Source: Lachnospiraceae bacterium
Lineage (GTDB): Bacteria > Bacillota > Clostridia > Lachnospirales > Lachnospiraceae
Assembly (NCBI GenBank): GCA_019421365.1
Contig: JAHZFJ010000042.1
Location: 1 to 25,715, forward strand
Direction of reading: 5' to 3'
DNA: 25,715 bases
Made by a program: the position numbers and the translations under genes. How positions within the stretch are numbered: position 1 is the first letter of the stretch; the number at the start of each line of letters is the position of its first letter. Positions 1 through 7,741 of this stretch are shown in pieces. Below the pieces are notes generated by a model that worked only from the letters and a program-made list of their open reading frames with translations, was not told the DNA's origin and ran no database searches.

Positions 1-12
1 TGGCTGGGGACA

Positions 13-38
13 CACCGGCAGAGCCGGTGGTTTATTTT
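13..38 (+). terminator. Rho-independent terminator of a plus-strand gene left of the window
   Basis: A perfect 7-bp GC-rich stem (CACCGGC, loop AGA, GCCGGTG) is followed by GTTTATTTT on the plus strand. It probably ends a gene located before the window that converges on the small minus-strand gene. Confidence 0.6.
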
Positions 39-48
39 GCTTCTATAC

Positions 49-97
49 AAAAAAACTGTCACACGAGAGGACTACTTATCGTTCTCTCATGTGACAG
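49..97 (-). terminator. Rho-independent terminator of the small minus-strand gene
   Basis: The arms at 56-69 and 84-97 form a 14-bp stem with one G-U wobble and a 14-nt loop. On the minus strand the stem is followed by a run of seven T (49-55). It begins 5 bp after the stop codon of the gene ending at 102. Confidence 0.8.
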
Positions 98-101
98 TAC
101 A

Positions 102-326
102 TTACTTCTTGACTTCCTTTGATTTTAATCGTCTTAAAAACTCATCACGCAAGGCTATTTGTTCTTTCAATTCATCATTCTTTTTATGGAGATATTCAAT
201 GTATTCTAACGTAAGTTTTGCTCCATGTTTATTCACCACATCTTCTCCATCAAGTAATTGTTCTAGCCATTGCAGAGTAGAGTTTTTTCTCATATCATTA
301 AACGTATTATCTTCTTTTATAAACAT
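102..326 (-). CDS. Small conserved-looking hypothetical protein with C-terminal coiled coil
   Basis: This encodes about 74 residues with no family that I recognise. The N-terminal part contains NSTLQWLEQLLDGEDVV. The C-terminal 40 residues are highly charged and heptad-like (LEYIEYLHKKNDELKEQI), suggesting a helix or coiled coil. There is no signal peptide or membrane segment, so it is probably cytoplasmic. I prefer the ATG at 326 because GGAG lies 9 nt upstream. A TTG at 341 with AAGGA 6 nt upstream is a rival start that adds five residues. It has its own candidate promoter and a strong terminator, so it looks monocistronic. Those signals on both sides support a real gene despite its size; its function is unknown. 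Confidence 0.6.
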   Translation of the reverse strand: MFIKEDNTFNDMRKNSTLQWLEQLLDGEDVVNKHGAKLTLEYIEYLHKKNDELKEQIALRDEFLRRLKSKEVKK

Positions 327-368
327 TACTATAATCTCCAATCATGATCCTTCTTTTGTCTATGTATT

Positions 369-397
369 ATTATAATGTTTATTTTTAGATACGTCTA
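369..397 (-). promoter_or_regulatory. Candidate promoter of the small hypothetical gene
   Basis: On the minus strand a perfect TATAAT (369-374) is preceded by a 17-bp spacer and TAGACG (392-397), a 4/6 match to the -35 consensus. The -35 half overlaps an inverted repeat (389-397 with 455-463) that ends at the tail of the GH51 gene. Confidence 0.4.
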
Positions 398-445
398 TTC
401 TTGTTTCATTACTATATACGAAATATTACTACTGTTTATATCTAA

Positions 446-1957
446 TTACTTACTTAGACGTATTACATTCCATGAACATTTCTTCATAATAGTTTCAAAG
501 TTACCATCAGTAAAATTGAATTCATTCTTCTGTCTTGGTTTAACTCGTTCCTTTTGGTATCCATTTGTAATCTTCATATCATTATTTTCCATAACAAGAT
601 ACTCTTTCACTTGATATCCTACAAAACTGCGTAAATCAGCTTCAAATTGAATATCATCATCTACATTGCGATTAACAGCAAAGATTGTGACTTCTTCTCT
701 TTCTTCATTGTATACTGCTATACTCTCAACATCAGTAACATCACAATGTCCAATCGTATCATGTTTCGTTGTATGTGTAAGTGACTGCAATGCAACTCCC
801 CTACCATATAATGACATATGTAAGAATGGGTAATAGATTGTTTGCTTCCACACGCCACCGTTGTCTTCTGTCATTATTGGCGCTATTACATTCACAAGCT
901 GAGCAAGGCACGCAATCTTAACACGATCCGAATGTTTTAATAAGGTAATCATCATAAGACCCACTAAAATAGCATCTTCAAAGGTATATACATCTTCAAG
1001 AAGATGTGGTGCAACTTGCCAAGGATGATTCTTCATTGTATCATCATCTGCTTCAGAGGAATGGAACCAAACATTCCATTCGTCAAAGCTAAGGTTCATT
1101 GTTTTCTTGCTTCGTTTCTTCGCTTTAATATAATCGCATGTCGAAACAACCGTATGGATAAAATGCTCCATATCTTGTGTCATTGCAAGGAAATCCGCCG
1201 TGTCATTTTGTGTATTACCATAATATTGATGTAAGGAAACATAATCCACATAATCATATGTATGCTCTAGCGTAATAGCTTCCCATTCTGGGAAAGTTGG
1301 CATGGCAACGAATGAGCTTCCACACGATACCAGTTCTATATCTGGACAGATCAGTTTCATCGCTTTGCCTGTCTCTGCTGCAAGTCTTCCATATTCCATC
1401 GGCGTCTTTTTACCAAGTTGCCATTCACCATCCATCTCATTTCCTAAGCACCATGTTTTAATATGATACGGCTTCTCAATTCCATGTTTTCTTCTTAAAT
1501 TACTGTAATATGTACCACTAAGATGATTACAATACTCTAGTAGATTGCAAGCATCTGCTATTCCTCTTGTTCCTAGATTTACTGCCATCATAAGATCAGC
1601 CCCCGCCTTCGAAGCCCATTTAGCGAATTCATTCAATCCAACTTCGTTCGTCTCCAAGCTTCTCCATGCCAAATCCAATCGTCTTTTACGTTCTTCTTTC
1701 GGCCCTACTCCATCTTCCCAAAAGTAATTTGATACAAAATTACCTCCTGGATAACGAATCATCGGAATCTGAAGTTCCTTCACCGTTTGCAATACATCAA
1801 GTCGAAAGCCATCCTCATCTGCACTCTCATGTCCTGGTTGATAGATACCGTTATATACCGCCCTCCCCAAATGCTCTATGAATGAACTGTAGATTCGATT
1901 GTCAATCTCTGAGATTGGTATCATCTTGTCAATTATCATCTTAGTGTTTTTATTCAT
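446..1957 (-). CDS. abfA: GH51 alpha-L-arabinofuranosidase (intracellular)
   Basis: A 503-residue retaining glycosidase expected to remove terminal alpha-L-arabinofuranose from arabinan, arabinoxylan or arabino-oligosaccharide fragments. The length is normal for bacterial GH51. The (beta/alpha)8 barrel occupies roughly residues 1-370 and a beta-sandwich the remainder. The acid/base is E174 in WCLGNEMDGEW and the nucleophile is E293 in LSFDEWNVWF. The family signatures RYPGGNFVSNYFWEDGVGP (residues 68-86) and SLHQYYGN (241-248) are present. No signal peptide is visible, so it should work in the cytoplasm on imported oligosaccharides. The ATG at 1957 has AGGAG 9 nt upstream. It is the last gene of the GH127-transporter operon, 44 bp after the second permease. 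Assignment to GH51 is firm. The exact substrate is inferred from the operon. Confidence 0.93.
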   Translation of the reverse strand: MNKNTKMIIDKMIPISEIDNRIYSSFIEHLGRAVYNGIYQPGHESADEDGFRLDVLQTVKELQIPMIRYPGGNFVSNYFWEDGVGPKEERKRRLDLAWRSLETNEVGLNEFAKWASKAGADLMMAVNLGTRGIADACNLLEYCNHLSGTYYSNLRRKHGIEKPYHIKTWCLGNEMDGEWQLGKKTPMEYGRLAAETGKAMKLICPDIELVSCGSSFVAMPTFPEWEAITLEHTYDYVDYVSLHQYYGNTQNDTADFLAMTQDMEHFIHTVVSTCDYIKAKKRSKKTMNLSFDEWNVWFHSSEADDDTMKNHPWQVAPHLLEDVYTFEDAILVGLMMITLLKHSDRVKIACLAQLVNVIAPIMTEDNGGVWKQTIYYPFLHMSLYGRGVALQSLTHTTKHDTIGHCDVTDVESIAVYNEEREEVTIFAVNRNVDDDIQFEADLRSFVGYQVKEYLVMENNDMKITNGYQKERVKPRQKNEFNFTDGNFETIMKKCSWNVIRLSK

Positions 1958-2001
1958 ATATGTAGTCTCCTATCGCTTAAGATTAATACGCTTTTTCTTA
2001 T

Positions 2002-2874
2002 TTATCCTTTTACTGCACCTGCAACCATTCCTTCAATAAAATATTTTTGGAAACATATAAATAATATAAAAATAGGAATGATCGAGAAACAAGAACCTAC
2101 GATTAATAGATCATAGTTATTACCATAAGGCGTTAATAAAATATTCAAACCAATTGGTAATGTATACTTGCTTGAATCACGTAACATAAGTAATGGCCAT
2201 AAAAAGTTGTTCCAATAATTCATTCCATTTAAGATTGCCATTGCTGCTATCGCTGGTTTCAGAAGTGGGAAAATTAATCTTCCGAATATTCCATACTCTG
2301 TAGCTCCATCGATTCTGCCCGCTTCTATAAGTTCTTTTGGTATTCCAGACAGAAACTGTCTGAAGAAGAAGATCGTTGAGGCATTTGCCATAAAAGGAAT
2401 TACAATACCTGCATAATGATTACTAAGCCCCATATCGTTCATCTGATTATATAGTGGTAACATTAAGATTTCAAAAGGCACCATCATAATTAGCAATACA
2501 CAGATAAACCAAAAGTTCTTTCCTTTGAACTCGTATGCTGCAAAACCATAACCTACACATGCACTTACTAACAAGGTTAATACAACTTGAACAACCGTTA
2601 ATCCTACACTGTTTGTAAACCATTTAAAATACTCATGTTCTCCAGTAAATAAATAAACATAATTGTTAAGACTCATCTTCTCTGGCTCTATCCTCAAATT
2701 CAATCCATATTGAATTAATTCCTTTCCTTCTTTGAAACTTGCAATTAATATTGCTGCAAACGGAATTAAAATAATGACCGAAAGTATGATAAAGAAAATC
2801 ACTAATAAAACACGGTATATCTTCTGCTTCTTTGTTAGGTGTTCCCTCACCTTAATATTCTTCTCTTTACTCAT
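2002..2874 (-). CDS. CUT1-family sugar ABC transporter permease (MalG type)
   Basis: A 290-residue inner-membrane permease of the carbohydrate-uptake-1 class with about six transmembrane helices. The first is near residues 20-45, after a short basic cytoplasmic N-terminus. The ATPase-docking EAA loop is visible near residues 182-208 (ELIEAGRIDGATEYGIF, then FPLLKP). The C-terminus KYFIEGMVAGAVKG is typical of MalG-like subunits. The start ATG at 2874 lies 2 bp after the stop of the other permease, with GGGAGGA upstream, so the two should be translated together as a heterodimer. It should import oligosaccharides handed over by the lipoprotein at 3916-5307. No ATPase gene is present; clostridial CUT1 systems commonly share an MsmK/MsiK-type ATPase encoded elsewhere. 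Confidence 0.93.
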   Translation of the reverse strand: MSKEKNIKVREHLTKKQKIYRVLLVIFFIILSVIILIPFAAILIASFKEGKELIQYGLNLRIEPEKMSLNNYVYLFTGEHEYFKWFTNSVGLTVVQVVLTLLVSACVGYGFAAYEFKGKNFWFICVLLIMMVPFEILMLPLYNQMNDMGLSNHYAGIVIPFMANASTIFFFRQFLSGIPKELIEAGRIDGATEYGIFGRLIFPLLKPAIAAMAILNGMNYWNNFLWPLLMLRDSSKYTLPIGLNILLTPYGNNYDLLIVGSCFSIIPIFILFICFQKYFIEGMVAGAVKG

Positions 2875-2876
2875 GA

Positions 2877-3815
2877 TTAATCCTCCCTCTTAAACATTCC
2901 AGATATTTTTAACTGAACAAGATTAATAATCATGGTAATTGTAAGTAATACAATTCCAACTGCAGAGGCATATCCCATTGCATTTTGTTGTATACCCTGT
3001 CTATATAAATATCCGACTATAGTTAATCCAATGTTCATAGGTGAATCTTTGCCTGCCCATAACATATAACTCTCTGTAAACATTGATAAACCACCATAGA
3101 TACTAATTGTCAAAACATATGTAATTGTTGGCTTTAACATTGGTAAAGATACATACCAGAATTTCTTCAATGATGAGGCTCCATCAATTGACGCGGATTC
3201 ATATAATTCTGCTGGTATACCGTTAAGGCCCGACAGGAAGTAAAGCAAATTCACTCCGGTCCATCTCCAACAAGCTAGGAACAATAATGCAATATACGCT
3301 GTTGTCTCATTCTTCAACCACTTCACTGGTTCTAAACCTATTGTACTTAACACTGTGTTCATAAATGCTGTATCCATCTCACCAAACATCAGTCTAAATA
3401 TGGTACCTACAACAACTACCGATGTTAATACTGGTACAAAGAATACCGATTTAAATATTTCTTTTCCTAACATCAATTTACTATTGATCATATACGCCAA
3501 AAACATTGGTATCGGAATTAGTAAAACTAATGTTCCTACAGTGTACTTTAAACTGTTTTTTACAGCAGTTATAAAAACCATATCCCCAAATAACTTTTTA
3601 TAGTTCTTAAAGCCGATAAATTCTGTAGCTCCAGGTAATACAATTTGAAAACTCATAACCCCTGACTTAGCTAGTGGAATTATCCAGAATATTAAAAATG
3701 TCAGTATGAATGGAAATATAAACACAAATGGTGCGATTTTCTGGGAATAGAACAATCTTTTGATATTACCTTTTCTATTTTTCTCTTTCCTTATATATGA
3801 ACTACTATTCTTCAT
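2877..3815 (-). CDS. CUT1-family sugar ABC transporter permease (MalF type)
   Basis: A permease of about 312 residues with six predicted transmembrane helices and a basic cytoplasmic N-terminus. The EAA loop is present (ELYESASIDGASSLKKFW, then SLPMLKP), as in MalF-like subunits. It should form the membrane channel with the 2002-2874 product. Two ATGs, at 3821 and 3815, are in frame. GGAG is only 3 nt from the first but 9 nt from the second, so I choose 3815. A terminator-like hairpin lies in the 100-bp gap separating it from the binding-protein gene upstream, so its expression may be lower than that of the binding protein. Confidence 0.92.
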   Translation of the reverse strand: MKNSSSYIRKEKNRKGNIKRLFYSQKIAPFVFIFPFILTFLIFWIIPLAKSGVMSFQIVLPGATEFIGFKNYKKLFGDMVFITAVKNSLKYTVGTLVLLIPIPMFLAYMINSKLMLGKEIFKSVFFVPVLTSVVVVGTIFRLMFGEMDTAFMNTVLSTIGLEPVKWLKNETTAYIALLFLACWRWTGVNLLYFLSGLNGIPAELYESASIDGASSLKKFWYVSLPMLKPTITYVLTISIYGGLSMFTESYMLWAGKDSPMNIGLTIVGYLYRQGIQQNAMGYASAVGIVLLTITMIINLVQLKISGMFKRED

Positions 3816-3845
3816 CGACATTGACTCCTTTTGTCCTTCTACTAG

Positions 3846-3882
3846 TGAAAAACCCCTATGGACTCAAACCGTCCATAGGGTT
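3846..3882 (-). terminator. Intra-operon hairpin with T-tract between binding protein and permeases
   Basis: The arms at 3871-3882 and 3851-3863 give a stem of about 10-12 bp (core CCCTATGGAC) with a 7-nt loop and one bulge. On the minus strand it is followed by GTTTTTC. It lies in the 100-bp gap after the binding-protein stop. It looks like a partial terminator or a 3'-end stabiliser that keeps the binding-protein transcript more abundant than the permease transcript, an arrangement known for binding-protein-dependent transporters. Confidence 0.75.
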
Positions 3883-3915
3883 ATCATCCTATATACTCAA
3901 ATGTTCTAAATCAAC

Positions 3916-5307
3916 TTATTGTAATTCATTCTCAATTTGTTTTTGTGTATCTTCTAACATTTTAGCAATATCTTCACCACTCTCAAAGATCGAATTCAAA
4001 GTTACTGAGCTGAATGTAGAATTAATAGATGGATAAGCATCAGTAGACTTAATCAATCCAATTTGACCTTTCATAGAATTCAATACATCGAACGGATTGT
4101 TCTTGAAGTATTGAACAAATTCGTTATCAGGATTATGTGTTACTTCTTTCATATCCCAAACTTCTGTATTACATGGATCAAATCCTAAATTATTCCAAAG
4201 CCCAATACAACCTTCTGTTGATAACTTCGCATATGCTAAGAAATCTTTTGCTAATTGAACCTCGTCACATTGATTAGTTACACATGTACCTGTACCACCA
4301 CCGCCTACAGAACTAGGCATACCAGCTTCTAACACAGGAACTTTACCAATCGCGATTTTACCTTTTAAATCAGTCATATAACTAGTGTATCTTGACATTT
4401 GCCATAATGGCATTACTGCACATGCAACTTCACCTGCATTGTAATAAGCATATGCTTCTTCTGTATCTGGATTTCCACCAGGAATTGTAGTTGCAATACC
4501 AGCGTCTTGCAGATCTTTAAGCATTTCAAGAGCTCTTTTTGCTTCAGGAATATTAACATTCACTTTACCAGCATCATCTACCCAGTCAACACCTTGTTGT
4601 GCTAATAATACATTTAATTGCCATAAAGCGCCTGTATCAGCGGATATCATATATTTTCCTGTTTTTTCTTTTACTTTAAGACCTGCTTCTTTAAAATCAT
4701 CCCATGTAACAATATCTTCATAATTAACACCAGCTGCTTCTAGAATTTCTGTGTTATAGAAACATACTGTTGCTCCTACATGGCTAGGAATTCCGTAATT
4801 GTTTCCATCTTTACTATATAATTCAATACGTGATTCAACAATATCTGCTCTATATGGATCTATTGCATCATTAAGTGGTACTAATTGTGGCTCACCTTTT
4901 AAGAAATTAGCATATTTACCAAGTTCTATATCTACGATATCTGGAGCCCCTTCACCAGATTGTAATGCAATCTGCAACTTACTATGCATATCTTCATATG
5001 GCAATACATTCACCGATAACTCAATCTGCCTGTCAGGATTTTCTGCATTCCATTTTGCACACATATCATCGAAGTGTTTACCATGTAGTTCTATAAATGT
5101 CCACATCTCGAGCTTAGTTGGTTCCGTAGTCGTCTCTTTAACTTCGGTATCTTTTTGAGTTTCTTCCGAAGAATCAGTAACGGTTGATACTTCTTTGTCA
5201 GAATCCGCATTATTGGTTTTATTGTTTGATTTCCCACAACCCGTTAAGCTTCCAATTGCTAAAACAGTTACCATTGCCAAAGCTAATAACTTATTTCTTT
5301 TTCTCAT
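3916..5307 (-). CDS. Lipoprotein sugar-binding protein of the ABC transporter
   Basis: A 463-residue extracellular solute-binding protein of the family-1 (MalE/UgpB-like, COG1653) type. It begins MRKRNKLLALAMVTVLAIG and has the lipobox LTGC, giving a lipidated Cys at residue 24. A Ser/Thr/Glu-rich linker to about residue 65 tethers the ligand-binding lobes to the membrane. I place the start at the ATG at 5307, with GGAGG 8 nt upstream, rather than at a TTG five codons earlier that overlaps this ribosome binding site. It follows the GH127 gene by 18 bp and precedes the two permeases. The context suggests a ligand such as arabinofuranosyl oligosaccharides, but residues alone do not show specificity. 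Confidence 0.92.
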   Translation of the reverse strand: MRKRNKLLALAMVTVLAIGSLTGCGKSNNKTNNADSDKEVSTVTDSSEETQKDTEVKETTTEPTKLEMWTFIELHGKHFDDMCAKWNAENPDRQIELSVNVLPYEDMHSKLQIALQSGEGAPDIVDIELGKYANFLKGEPQLVPLNDAIDPYRADIVESRIELYSKDGNNYGIPSHVGATVCFYNTEILEAAGVNYEDIVTWDDFKEAGLKVKEKTGKYMISADTGALWQLNVLLAQQGVDWVDDAGKVNVNIPEAKRALEMLKDLQDAGIATTIPGGNPDTEEAYAYYNAGEVACAVMPLWQMSRYTSYMTDLKGKIAIGKVPVLEAGMPSSVGGGGTGTCVTNQCDEVQLAKDFLAYAKLSTEGCIGLWNNLGFDPCNTEVWDMKEVTHNPDNEFVQYFKNNPFDVLNSMKGQIGLIKSTDAYPSINSTFSSVTLNSIFESGEDIAKMLEDTQKQIENELQ

Positions 5308-5325
5308 AATACCATCCTCCAATTT

Positions 5326-7272
5326 TTAATCATGAAATAATTCTTTAATCCACACCAGCATCTCACCAGTCTTTCTGTTACCCCAATAAGCATATGGAAC
5401 AAAAGTTAACACCTTATCTTCAAATTGCACTTCAGTTTCTTTGTACAATTCATCAGATTTCCAGCTATGACGAACCATCTTTTTCCCTAGGGTTTTAATT
5501 ATGGTCGTTCCTTTTAATAGCTCAGATTCGTAAATTTCAGTTAATTTTGCGTCACTTGAAATGTAATAGGCCGGTAGGTTTTCTTCATTATCCATCTCCT
5601 CCATACAATACACTACAGGCCCTTTCATAACAGCTACTTTCCCAACATCTTCCTTTACCATCGGATTTGCATGTACAATTCTCGGTTGAACCTTAAAATC
5701 AAGTTCCACAATATGTTCCGTTTGACTTAATTCAAACGTTGCATACCCCTTTTTTAGGAAAGCTTGTTCAACAAGTTCTCCATCTTCTGTCAGTTTAAAT
5801 TCCTTTACATATTCAGGAATTCTCACTGCTAACCTTCCTTTCATTTTTTTATTTGATTTCAGCGAAACTTTAATCTTTCCATTGTTAGGAAACTGTGTAT
5901 CAACCTCTACTTCCACCTTTTCTCCAGACAAAACAAGTTCTGTTTTATTTGCAATAAACAGATTAAGCCATATAGAGTCTTCGTTTTGAAAATATATGTA
6001 TTCCCCTAATGACGCCAATGTTCTGGCTATATTTGGCGGACAACAAGCCACTCCAAACCATTTCTGCCTTACTGCCTTCACATGCTCTTTGGAAGTCTTT
6101 GGCTGACAATTCGGTGGCCAGACTTCCAGTGGATTAACATAGAAAAAGCTTTTACCATCCATCGCAATGCCTGATAGCAATGTGTTATATAATGCCTTTT
6201 CTACTACATCTATATACTTGCTTTCTCCTGTAATCTGCGCCATTCTTCTTCCAAACAACGCAAGTCCAATCGAGGCACAAGTTTCAGAATAGTTACTATT
6301 GTTCGGTAAGTCGTAATCTGTCGTAAACCTCTCTAGTAACCCCGAACTCCCAACACTTCCAGTAATATACATTCGCTTTTCGACAATATTCTTCCAAAGC
6401 CTCTCACAAACTTTAAACAGTTCCTCGTCTTCAAATTCACATGCTACATCTACCATGGCACTGTACATATAAGTTGCCCTAACAGCATGCCCCTCAGCAG
6501 TTTCTTGTTCTTTAACTGGTTTATGTGATTGTGAATATGCCGGATCATATCCTTTGAATTCAGGGAAGATTCGTTCGAACTTAGGTTGTTTTTCCTCCCA
6601 AAGGAAATAATTCTCACCAACGCCTCTACGATCTATGAAACTCTTTGCTTGTTCCATATATCTTCTTTCACCAGTTACTTCAAATAGCTTCGCTAAACCA
6701 ATTTCTACTTCTTGATGTCCTGGATAACCCCTATTGTTTTTCTCTTCTGAGAATTCTTCACAAATCAAATCTGCAAAGCGACACATAATATGTAAGAACT
6801 TTCCCTTTCCAGTTGCTTTGTAATATGCCACTGCCGACTCCATGAGGTGACCCGCTGTATATAGTTCATGACCTTCCTCGAGATTTGTCCACCTTAAATC
6901 AGGTGCTTTTATTGTAAAATATGTATTAATATACCCGTCAACTTGCTGCGCTTCACCAATGATATCAATTACTTCATCAGCCTTTTTCATCAATTCTTCA
7001 TCTGGATCGACTGCTAAGGAATAAGCTACTGCCTCTAACCATTTTGCAACGTCTGTATCTTGGAAAACAGCTCCATAAAATTCTCCATCTTCCCTACCTG
7101 CTGCAATCTTAAAATTCTTTAAACTATGACTCTTCTCGATTCCTTCTACTTGGTCATTGATAACTGCCCATTGGTAAGGAATTATGACATCTTTCACAAG
7201 TCTAGTATACTTATTCCAAAAGGAATCATCAATCTTTGTTTTTTTTAAATCAACTATTTCCAGTCTGTTCAT
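5326..7272 (-). CDS. GH127 beta-L-arabinofuranosidase-like enzyme (intracellular)
   Basis: About 648 residues, the usual length of GH127 (old DUF1680). The fold is an (alpha/alpha)6 barrel followed by beta-sandwich domains from about residue 435. Compared with Bifidobacterium longum HypBA1, the key residues are all present. Numbered from the upstream ATG at 7287, they are the acid/base E319 (LLERF), Zn ligands E335 and C337 (SETCAS), the nucleophile Cys C415 and the Zn ligand C416 (WFGVACCPPN). There is no signal peptide, so it acts in the cytoplasm. Members release L-arabinose from beta-1,2-linked arabinofuranose, but at least one relative acts on a rhamnogalacturonan-II sugar, so the exact substrate is open. 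I prefer ATG 7272, which has a weak GGGGAA upstream; 7287 has none. It is the first gene of the five-gene operon behind a LacI-type operator. Confidence 0.92.
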   Translation of the reverse strand: MNRLEIVDLKKTKIDDSFWNKYTRLVKDVIIPYQWAVINDQVEGIEKSHSLKNFKIAAGREDGEFYGAVFQDTDVAKWLEAVAYSLAVDPDEELMKKADEVIDIIGEAQQVDGYINTYFTIKAPDLRWTNLEEGHELYTAGHLMESAVAYYKATGKGKFLHIMCRFADLICEEFSEEKNNRGYPGHQEVEIGLAKLFEVTGERRYMEQAKSFIDRRGVGENYFLWEEKQPKFERIFPEFKGYDPAYSQSHKPVKEQETAEGHAVRATYMYSAMVDVACEFEDEELFKVCERLWKNIVEKRMYITGSVGSSGLLERFTTDYDLPNNSNYSETCASIGLALFGRRMAQITGESKYIDVVEKALYNTLLSGIAMDGKSFFYVNPLEVWPPNCQPKTSKEHVKAVRQKWFGVACCPPNIARTLASLGEYIYFQNEDSIWLNLFIANKTELVLSGEKVEVEVDTQFPNNGKIKVSLKSNKKMKGRLAVRIPEYVKEFKLTEDGELVEQAFLKKGYATFELSQTEHIVELDFKVQPRIVHANPMVKEDVGKVAVMKGPVVYCMEEMDNEENLPAYYISSDAKLTEIYESELLKGTTIIKTLGKKMVRHSWKSDELYKETEVQFEDKVLTFVPYAYWGNRKTGEMLVWIKELFHD

Positions 7273-7316
7273 ATTTACGTTCCCCATTTGTTATGTATTT
7301 GATTTGCTACTAGTTA

Positions 7317-7334
7317 TGAATAAACGTTTAATCA
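7317..7334 (-). promoter_or_regulatory. LacI-type operator, downstream copy, GH127 operon
   Basis: TGAATAAACGTTTAATCA is an 18-bp palindrome centred on CG with one mismatch between half-sites. It lies in the leader about 45 bp before the GH127 start and 161 bp (centre to centre) from the operator at 7478-7495. Confidence 0.7.
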
Positions 7335-7477
7335 TTTAGATTTAGTCTTATTACCTCAAATAAAAGAAAGATCTCTTCTACATATGTTATTCTTTGTATC
7401 TAGTTCTTGTATTCTTACCTTTAGAACCCTTTATTACTTCATTATCACCATCCCAAAAACTCTTTGTTTCTTTTTAT

Positions 7478-7495
7478 TGATTATACGTTTAATCT
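7478..7495 (-). promoter_or_regulatory. LacI-type operator at the GH127 operon transcription start
   Basis: TGATTATACGTTTAATCT is an 18-bp near-palindrome centred on CG. It begins 10 bp downstream of the -10 box, so a bound repressor would cover or follow the transcription start. The same motif occurs before the secreted protein gene. Confidence 0.72.
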
Positions 7496-7504
7496 ATTAG
7501 CTAT

Positions 7505-7533
7505 ATTAAAACATATTTACTTACAATTGTAAA
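7505..7533 (-). promoter_or_regulatory. Promoter of the GH127-transporter-GH51 operon
   Basis: On the minus strand TTTACA (7528-7533) and TTTAAT (7505-7510) are separated by exactly 17 bp; each matches the sigma-A consensus at 5 of 6 positions in the -10 and 4-5 in the -35. The same two hexamers with the same spacing occur upstream of the secreted protein gene. The predicted start is near 7498, next to the operator. The leader would be about 225 nt and holds no ORF that I can support. Confidence 0.65.
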
Positions 7534-7682
7534 TAGTCTTTTCATAAAAAAATAATATTATACAATATATACATTTTATCATTATATATATTGTGCATTT
7601 TTAACAGTATATACCTTTATTAAACCAGACATAATATAACAATAGTCACCCCCAATTCCACTATACACAAAGCTTTCTTGTT

Positions 7683-7731
7683 CCTGTACGAATTCCCACT
7701 CCTTTTCAACTTGTATGGGAATTCATACAGG
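7683..7731 (-). terminator. Long hairpin 11 bp after the secreted protein gene, no clear T-tract
   Basis: The arms at 7683-7698 (CCTGTACGAATTCCCA) and 7716-7731 form a 16-bp stem with one G-U and a 17-nt loop. It starts 11 bp after the stop codon at 7742. Neither side has a run of T, so it may be a 3'-end processing or stability element instead of a canonical terminator, and read-through into the GH127 operon is possible. Confidence 0.5.
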
Positions 7732-7741
7732 TTATGCATAT

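Noticed and set aside
125..145. TTTTAATCGTCTTAAAA as another LacI-type operator
   Set aside because: It is centred on CG but lacks the TGA/TCA ends, lies inside a coding region far from a promoter and matches poorly.
389..463. Inverted repeat ATACGTCTA/TAGACGTAT as a GH51 terminator
   Set aside because: The loop is 57 nt and there is no clear T-run, and one arm lies in coding sequence and the other at a promoter.
375..614. A 79-codon plus-strand open frame
   Set aside because: Most of it is antisense to the GH51 C-terminus, whose family assignment is firm. No ribosome binding site was found.
7317..7334. The operators as CcpA catabolite-repression (cre) sites
   Set aside because: They share a central CG, but spacing and half-site differ from the cre consensus, and four copies at two promoters next to a LacI-family gene fit a dedicated regulator better. 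Extra CcpA control cannot be excluded.
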